Assembly: GCF_963662255.1 (NCBI RefSeq)
Contig: NC_085046.1
Location: 20,293,620-20,357,619 of the forward strand
Source: Cinclus cinclus
Taxonomy: Eukaryota > Chordata > Aves > Passeriformes > Cinclidae
Direction of reading: 5' to 3'
Length of the DNA stretch: 64,000 bases
Positions within the stretch are counted from its first letter, which is position 1. Each line of letters starts with the position of its first letter. The position numbers were made by a program, and so were the translations under genes. Of this stretch, positions 56,601 to 64,000 are shown piece after piece. The notes below the pieces were generated by a model that did no database searches, had not been told where the DNA came from, and saw only the letters and a list, made by a program, of their open reading frames with translations.

Positions 56601-59600
56601 TAACATAAATGCAGTATTTCCAGCCTTTTCCTTTTTACAGACTGCATAAATTTGACCAGATCAGCATGGAATTAGGACAGAGAATGAAATTAGAAAGCTC
56701 TTGATCTTCTCAAGTAACTTCCTACAACACTATCATTCTGCATCCTCCTCTCAGACAGAAGAAATTATACATGCTGCTCTAATGGCGTGACAGTAGCAGG
56801 GGAAAATGGCATTATTTCAGTATGACAGACTATTTTGAACAAGCAGAATCACTCTGTGATGGTATTAAAACAAGTATCAGTAACACCTTTTTATCAATGG
56901 CCATGCTATAGATAAAACTGCATGACAGCAGATACCTTGCAATTCTTTCGTTGTCGCTCGGCATGTCAATATCTGGATGGAACTGGTAATGAAGGAATTC
57001 TGTACCAAATAAGTCATACTCTAAGTAACATCCAAGTTTAGCAAATTCGAGAAGTTTCTTTTTATCAAATATGGTCCTGCAGAACATATATAACACAGAG
57101 TCAGCACTGTAACAGGAATAAAAGATCTTATGGTATGAGGGCAGGAATTTTGTGACCTACTTGCAAGGAAAAAAATAATCTAATTCACCCATTTGAAAAA
57201 CAGGACTCCTGTTTGACACATGCAACTTAAGATGATACACAGCATTGTCCTTCTTACATTCATCTGGGATTTCATGCATTAAAGAAAAACAAAACAAAAC
57301 CAACTCTTTCCCCATGAAATAATGAAAACCTCTACAATACTCTTTAAACAGAAACAGGAAAGTTACTTTTGATATCATTAACCCTCTCAACTGACAACCT
57401 AACAAGGAAGGACATTTAAGGAGGAGGCGAATTCATAGTGATACTAAAAAAAAAAAACAAAAATGGCAATGGATTACTTACATGAGATAGATTTACTTTC
57501 CCAAAAGAGTTACAGGAGACAGCTTCATCCAGGGCTTGTACCATCCATCACACACCAGTAAAATACAACTTTGTCTTTAGTTTCTACTCTGTACAGTGAT
57601 GTTTCTAGATTGCCATTACAACAGCAGCAATATATATCATTGTCTGCACTGGGATCTGGCCAGAACACCTTAAGGAAACACTCTCACCAAAATACATAAT
57701 GGCACTGTGAATATCTGGGACATGGGCTTTGCAGCAGATTTGGAAAGTGAAGGAACAAAGTTTCTAACACCTCTCATTCATTTGGAAAAGAACAGCAACA
57801 AAAATAAGAGCTCTCTGGAATATTTTGGGTTTTCTTTGAACCATTTTTACCAAGTGTATAAGCTGTCCAAAGAAAAACAAAAACACTCAAATGATACGAT
57901 TTAATCTTTATAACTGCTACACTGTTTTTTCTTTTTTTTTAAGAAGAAACCAATTTTCCACAAGAGCAGCACAGTTAACCAAAACAGTAGTAGTTTGTTG
58001 GAGGATTTTTTAAGTATTGCAGATATTGATGTCACAAAGCAGTTTTACTTTATACAATTACATCACAGTCTGTTGCTATGGAAATGACTGATGTCACAAT
58101 TTCAATATTATGACTTAACAACAGATCAAGTAGGAGGAACAGATGGGTTGAGAGAGAGAAAATCCATGTTCAAACAAGTCTGCCATCAGCAAGAGTGTAA
58201 GACTTGCCAACTGTAATTAATAAAAAATGTTATTTTAAAATAAATGTTACAGTTTCCAGAGACTGAACATTTATCACCAAATGAGTTCTCAAAGTGCAGA
58301 GCAAAAGAACAGATTATTTTAGATCCAGCCCTGCTCGGTTCACAGGGAGACAATCGCCAAGAGTATTCAATCGTGTGCAGGTGGCAAAAACACCCAACAA
58401 TCTATTTCAAAATCACAGCCTGAACAGTTTATTTTGAAAACTATTTTTAGTGTCATGATCTGGGGTATTCTATCCCAATGAAAAGCCAGAGAACTTAGTT
58501 TCCTCAGCCACTGGGTCCCACTGTGAGCCACAAGGATGTAACATCAGCATTTCCCAGTTCAAATTGCTGATCTCTGAGCCAGAATTGTGTGTTTGGGCAA
58601 CAGTGTCCCTGAACAGCCCTCATGGAGCTCAGGGAAAAGGAGGAGGGACATGGTGAAGCACCCTGTAATTTGGACCTCAGCCATAAATACCAAGGGGACA
58701 GATACCAAACCATTATGTGCCCCAAATTCACAAGAGCTGCTGTTTGTCTTCTAACTAATGCTACTCAAGTGAGTTAAGATGTTGATCTCCTTTATAACCT
58801 TAAACCCTAACAAATGGCTAAAGCCAAAGTGCAATAGATTTTGCTTCCAGCCTTTTAGTACACTGTGGTTCCACTATGGATACCTGCTACCTTTTGTTTT
58901 AAGGTGCTAAATTGCAAAACGTGATAGCTAGCATTTTAGTTTTATTATTTAATTGTAAATCCACTGAAAAACTACCATTCTGTCGATGTGAAATGCAGAC
59001 ATGAAATATGGAGCTATGTACAAATTTATCTCACATTTAAGGGACTGGGATGCTCCCACATGGATTTTTCTTACTGAAGGAGACTTAAAATGTTAAATGC
59101 ACATTGCAAAGCCAAACTTCACAGTAGTTTATGTTATAGCAAGTGCCAACCTGAATGTGTGAAAGTAATGATAGAGATAAAAGGAAATGTCATATTGTGC
59201 ATCAGTGGCTGTTACTGAAACTGCACCTCTGTTTTCCTACTTATATTGCTTAATTTCCATCAGTTAATTACTTAATTCAACAATTTACAACAGTGTATAA
59301 GAGGTAAAAAGCCATAATTGTATGCATATGTTGTATAAAAATGGCTATGTAATTACTGATGCCTGCAGCTTGCTCAGTCCTCTTTCATAAAAATATTTAA
59401 GTAACCAGTTTTTCCTCAAAAAGGGGTGGAAAGTACAGCTATAGATACAGTGGAAGGCAGGTAAATAAAAAAGGGAAGTGATTTATAAATATTCAAATAT
59501 AATTTAATGGTATTAATTTTATGCTCCTAAAATCCTCAAGTAAAACAAGGAGCTCTGTGAATGACTAACACTTGTAGCCTGATTTGCAAGCCCTTAAGAG

Positions 59601-62600
59601 TCTGTAACCATGAGAAATTTGGAGCACAGTGCTGTTGCCTATATTACATTCACACTGAGGGCAAACAATCCAATTGCTGAGAATCATATGACCACAAATA
59701 GTCCCCATTATTCAGCAACTGGCCAAACTAATCAATGCTTGAACATACTCCAGCTCACCACGAGCAACACGAGGTCATACAAAACTGATTTGGTAATAGA
59801 GGCTGTATTTCTAAGCTGGAGACAGAAAAGCAACCCAATTTCTCCCCATGCCTCATGTGGAGCTCCTGGCTTTTGTTCTCGTGGAAACTAAAAGTCAACT
59901 ATCTGGTCTATGCTATGAACTATAAGAAACATAATTATTTTTTTTAAGCAGTATTTCCTCTGTCTGGTAGTAGAACATTAAAACCCTGTCTTTTGCTTTG
60001 ATCCAGACTCCAGCCAAATCAAGGAAATCTCCATTAGCTTCTGTGAGATTCTGGCAAGGCCATTAAGAGTGACCCAGTTTTCAAAAATACTGAAAGCCCA
60101 GCAACGTCCAACCCGATTTAGCGAGAACTTAGTGTCCAATGCTTTGTAAATACAGGGCTTTGTGCGGGGATACAAATTAATGGAATTCCCAATTTCTAAA
60201 TGTGGCTATGGTTATTCCTAATCCCTCTGCCAGGCTTTCAAAAACAGCATTTAAAATACCAAAATCTCTTATCGATGTGAATCTAAAAGCTGATCCTGAC
60301 TGAAGTGCTGGAGGCAGATCAAGCTCTACAAAAGCACTTATTTTTAAGTCAATAAACTTGAGGATAACACTCTATGTCAACTTTTCCCAGTATAGTTCTG
60401 CAAAATCCCATTGAGTTGTGGCAATTCTGCAGGAAGCACAGCAGAATAGTCTCCTTACCTGTCGAGGTGAGACATGACTGTCTTTGAAGCATCAGCCCCA
60501 GCTTCCTGCAGAATGCGCAGAATCTGGAAAGGGGAGTCGCTGTTCCTGCCAGGATGGATGATAACAGGGCACCCAAGCTGTGCCTGAGCCTGTGCTGTTG
60601 CCTGAAGCACTCTGTGCTCACTCGGAGTCAAAGGCCAGGAGCAACCTATTTCTCCCACCACACCACACTTGATATTAGTCCCATCTGCTCCTTTGAGTAC
60701 CTCATCAACAATAATCTCTGTCAGCTAGAGAACAGGAAAATGAGATCTTTGGTTATTATTACTATTTGTGTTAAGTAGCATCAAATTTGGCCTATGGATG
60801 CTGGGCTAGTTGTACTCCCAAGGTCTTTCTGAACTTATTTAATTAACAGCTGTGTGTATGAAAACACTGTAGTTAAAATCTGGTTTCTGTCAACTAATGT
60901 TATGCTAGCCATTCAGTAAGACCAAAATAAACACAGAATCAAATCAATTTAACATCATCCAGTCACACATTTATCCAGGTTTGCCAAGAAAGCTGGTCTA
61001 CATGCAACATGAACTCTGATTTATGCAGACATTAAGTTCTCTTAAAAAAAAAAAAATAAAAAAACTTAGTTTATTTCAAACCCTTTGCTTTGCACTCCTG
61101 AATTGGCTCCAGACACAATTCAATGTAATTTTTGCAAAACAAGAGATCAGAGAATATGGAAACCTTGTCATTCAGACAGCGAAGGGAGAAAGTCTGGCAA
61201 ACATCCTGAAGAGACAAGTTTAAGGCAAAACCTGCTTATGGGAATGCCAATGTAAAACAGGAGCTCTACTGATTTCAGAACTACAAAAACAAAACTCATT
61301 TGACAAATTTACAGGATCAAAATTAGCCTGCTTTAGAGCATGTATAGACATAAAATATCAGAATATCTTAATAAATCTAGTTTGTTAAAAAAACTTTAGC
61401 TCTTCTTTCCCAGAATAGGCCATGTATCTTAAGCAAACATTCAGAATTGAGAGCACAAAATGGCACTGATGATGGTCTACCTTCTAAGCGCCGAGTACAG
61501 AAAATCTGGGTTTCCATCAGTCCACCAAACACAAAGCAAATCTTTGCCTTGAGAAGTCTATTTGTGTCCATGCTATTTGTATCTATTTGTATTTCAAGCA
61601 ATGCAAGAACATTTAGGAAAAGCAGTACTCTTGTGTGCAGTTTGGGCCAGCTTGGGTCCAGTTTTATTGGCTGTACTGCTCAAGTTTTGACCATTGATTT
61701 TTAAAGTTCTGACTAATTTGTAAAATGTGACATATTAAAAAAAAAAAAAAAGTCAGCTCTATTCATACACATTCACATCTTCCTACCTTGGAGAGTTCCA
61801 TTCCCTCTTCTCCTCATCACCAGAGTTTCTTAATAAAAGATTAATATTTATTATTACAGGAATATCTGGGGAACTCAGTTATTATTAACATATTGTCTTA
61901 GTCACCGTACAAACAGTCTGATGTAGACTATGCCCTGAAAAGCCTGGACAAATTATAGAGAAGAGAGCTATAACACACAGCCTGAATAGAGCAATGATTT
62001 ACAACTGTCCTATAAATATTGCAATTATTTATGCTTTTTACAAGAATGCTGGGTAAACTCATTGGGAAGCAATTAGCTGGAAAAAGTGAGAAAATAGCTA
62101 GGAAGGATAAACTCCTTCCTTAAAAAATAGCAAAAAACTCAAGATATCAAATGTCCACACATGAAATATTTTCCTTTTACTGCTGCATTATAACAAATCC
62201 CTTAGAGAAAATGGAGCTTAAGAACTGGAAATTCTGACAGATAACCCAAGCACACAAAATTAGTGCTGCTGCAGCTATTACACATAAGCAGTAATGCTGT
62301 TCCCATTTTCTATGCTGAGCACCTCTCTATTTCATCTATTCCACTGGAACTTCTCTTCAACTTTGGCTTACCCAGGGATAATTCACAGGACAGAGGCACT
62401 GAAGCAATGGTTAAGACTTACCTGCTCCACTGTCATGGCCTGTGTTTGAGAAGAGTGAGTGGAATCCACGTAAAACCCAGCACCAGCAATAATATGAACT
62501 CCAGTTTCTTCAGCTAGTTTCTTCAAAGTATTCATATCCCGGCCAATTCCTGTAGTTGTGTTTTCCACAATCGTCCCACCACCCGCTGCTTTAAAATGCA

Positions 62601-62853
62601 GCAGCTCCTCCCTCACAGCATCTGTTTCCTGATACAAAAGAAGGTTTTCTTTATGGCTGTAAGGATTTTGCTTAATCCAAAACAAGTTCTTCATCTCAAT
62701 GGGCCCATTAGACAAAGGTTCTTGGCCTGGAGAAGGCGGACAAAAGCAGCTGCTGTAGTTCATAGTCAAGTGTTCATGAGTCAACGTGTAGCCAAGACAG
62801 TCTGGCTCCACAGGGCCCAGGACAGTCTGCACTTTTCCGCTCAAGGAAGGCAT
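53439..62853 (-). CDS. PTER: PTER, phosphotriesterase-related protein / N-acetyltaurine hydrolase (four coding exons, whole CDS span)
   Basis: Joining 62853-62422, 60724-60459, 57076-56936 and 53649-53439 on the minus strand gives 1050 bases, or 349 residues plus TAG, exactly the human length. All four exons show GT/AG borders. PTER is an amidohydrolase-fold enzyme related to bacterial phosphotriesterase; mammalian PTER hydrolyses N-acetyltaurine to taurine and acetate, and is strongest in kidney and liver. The binuclear metal ligands are all present: His26 and His28 in THEHL, Glu169 in GEIG (the position of the carboxylated Lys in bacterial phosphotriesterase), His201 in VIIHPG, His230 in SHLDR and Asp298 in AHDVH. 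It lacks a signal peptide and should be cytosolic. The first, non-coding exon and promoter are outside the window. It converges on C1QL3. Confidence 0.97.
53650..56935 (-). other. PTER: PTER intron between coding exons 3 and 4
   Basis: The 3.3 kb intron ends in an AACTTTTGCAG acceptor. No exon, RNA gene or transposon is recognised; the open frames in it are short. Confidence 0.85.
56936..57076 (-). CDS. PTER: PTER coding exon 3 (residues 233-280)
   Basis: The exon completes the split Arg, then reads [20 protein letters not shown] and on to [14 protein letters not shown], with the last Arg codon split again (AG|G) at a GTATCT donor. It is 141 bases, flanked by TTCTGCAG on the upstream side. 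Confidence 0.96.
57077..60458 (-). other. PTER: PTER intron between coding exons 2 and 3
   Basis: The 3.4 kb intron is AT-rich. An open frame on the minus strand at 59978-60175 is unusually balanced in composition (see findings), but there is no proof it is an exon. Nothing else is recognised. Confidence 0.85.
60459..60724 (-). CDS. PTER: PTER coding exon 2 (residues 145-233)
   Basis: The exon starts [19 protein letters not shown] after CTAG and ends in the split Arg codon (AG|G) of SHLDR at a GTAAGG donor. It contains metal ligands Glu169, His201 and His230, so most of the active site is encoded here. Confidence 0.97.
60725..62421 (-). other. PTER: PTER intron between coding exons 1 and 2
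   Basis: The 1.7 kb intron is AT-rich, with A runs at 61041-61055 and 61736-61751. No coding, RNA or transposon feature is recognised. Confidence 0.9.
62422..62853 (-). CDS. PTER: PTER coding exon 1 (residues 1-144)
   Basis: The exon starts [13 protein letters not shown] and ends …[10 protein letters not shown] at a GTAAGT donor (complement of 62416-62421), in phase 0. It contains the first metal-binding motif THEHL with His26 and His28. The ATG follows a pyrimidine-rich tract and an AG at 62858-62859 with only AAAA between. The exon is therefore internal to the transcript, and a non-coding leader exon lies further right. Confidence 0.97.
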
Positions 62854-62857
62854 TTTT

Positions 62858-64000
62858 CTTCAACAAAGAGAACAAAAAAAAAACCAAAACCAAAACCAAA
62901 ACCAAATCCTAAATGAGTCTGGGAAGGAAGAAGAAAGGAAACAAAAACATTTCAGAAAGAGCAGCATTTTCTCAGGCAATTTCTGAAATCCTTCCTCGCT
63001 CTTGCACATGTACCTACACTCTGTGTATGTTCACTGGGATGTTTCCAAAAGCTACTTGCAGCAGGGTGGTCAATATGAAATACAAGGCATTTATTTTACT
63101 AAACTGTGCTTGTACCAGTACTCCAGCAATATAAACACATCACATTCCAGTACATGGAAATTGTCATCATTTATTGTGCTGCAGTCAGTATCACATTAAG
63201 ATAAATGTTTCCTATTTAATAAAACCACTGTATGTTCATTTAGGATTTTTTGCTCTTCAGCAGCTGTCAAATTTTGTCAGCTTCAGCCACACTTCAGAAC
63301 ACACGTGGTACCAAGACTGAATACTCCTTACTGGTATGTTCAGTATATCTATCTCTGGCCTCCAAGACTCATTGTCCCTGTCACTTGCCGAGGAAGCTGT
63401 CTGTGTTTGGGCACCTTGTCTGCTCCTCTCTATGTGGAATGCAAGGGCGGGAGTGATATTTTGCACCTCTGGCTTCAGCAGGGCTCAGGTTCTCCTGCCA
63501 GCTGTGTTCTGGAGGTCTGGAACAGCCCAGGACCGCTCCTCTAAGGCTGACAACAGCCACAAAGATAAAGCATGGCCCACAATCGAGATGGAGAAGCCAA
63601 TGTGCTGCAGCGGGAAAATATTTAAGAACAGTTAAGAACAGTAGACCAGACCTAAATCTAACAACTTATATGCGGCTCAGCATCTCAGACACTTTTTAAT
63701 TCAGCTTTAGCATCAATGAAACAATGTTACTTCTCAAAACTGATTCAAACAACGACAAACACTGAGGCTACAGTCTGCAGCTGGCTCATGTCAAAGGCCC
63801 TGTGCCAGTTTGAACTAACTCACTGCAGGTTAGAATTAACTGCAGCTCTCTCCACTGGGATTTTGTTGTTTTTCTTTTTTTTTTCCTTTTGGGAGTGGGG
63901 GTAGTCCTGACTAACCAGTTCATGTTAGATCTTCCAGATGCTAGTCACAAAGGCTTGAGGACATATAGTTAAAATCCCTAGTCAACCAAAATCATCAGTT
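62858..64000 (-). other. PTER: PTER 5' intron (non-coding leader exon not seen)
   Basis: The splice acceptor just before the PTER ATG means this region is intronic. It has an (AAACC)n run at 62872-62906 and a T run near 63870-63883. It has no CpG island or TATA box, so the promoter is probably beyond the window edge. Confidence 0.7.
62872..62906. repeat. (AAAACC)n short tandem repeat
   Basis: A run of A followed by four to five AAAACC units on the + strand. On the transcribed minus strand it is G/T-rich and forms part of the tract before the PTER acceptor. Confidence 0.85.

Overview
This is a vertebrate, almost certainly avian, genomic window. The evidence is split protein-coding genes with GT/AG introns, poly(A) signals, a CpG island, two antisense fragments that look like the 3' end of CR1 LINEs (the main avian retrotransposon), very low transposon density and compact introns. 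A non-avian sauropsid cannot be formally excluded.

Layout, left to right. (1) About 1-20425 is the 3' end of RSU1 (+ strand): roughly 20 kb of what must be its last intron, then the terminal coding exon (19952-20054), a short 3' UTR and a poly(A) signal. The intron holds a long (TTTC)n microsatellite, two CR1 fragments and an odd duplicated 29-mer. (2) About 20.43-44.26 kb is an intergenic stretch. It contains a GC-rich block (24.0-27.3 kb) with a 14-bp minisatellite, and several AT-rich, low-repeat stretches that look like candidate conserved regulatory elements. (3) C1QL3 (+ strand) has a CpG island promoter at about 44.24-47.0 kb, two coding exons (44920-45507 and 49939-50118) and an AT-rich 3' UTR. 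The joined product is 255 aa. (4) PTER (- strand) has four coding exons between 62853 and 53439 that splice in frame to exactly 349 aa with every metal ligand present. Its 5' non-coding exon and promoter lie beyond the right edge.

The order RSU1 > C1QL3 > < PTER is the same as the human 10p13 neighbourhood (as I recall it), so this is an ancestral vertebrate block. The three genes are not functionally linked: RSU1 is an ILK-PINCH-parvin adhesion adaptor, C1QL3 a secreted synaptic organiser and PTER a metal-dependent amidohydrolase. C1QL3 is the tightly regulated neuronal gene of the set, and the candidate non-coding elements on both sides of it and in its intron are the most plausible source of new biology. 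I found no sign of an undescribed protein system. The many other open frames are non-coding, GC-rich shadow or repeat-derived.
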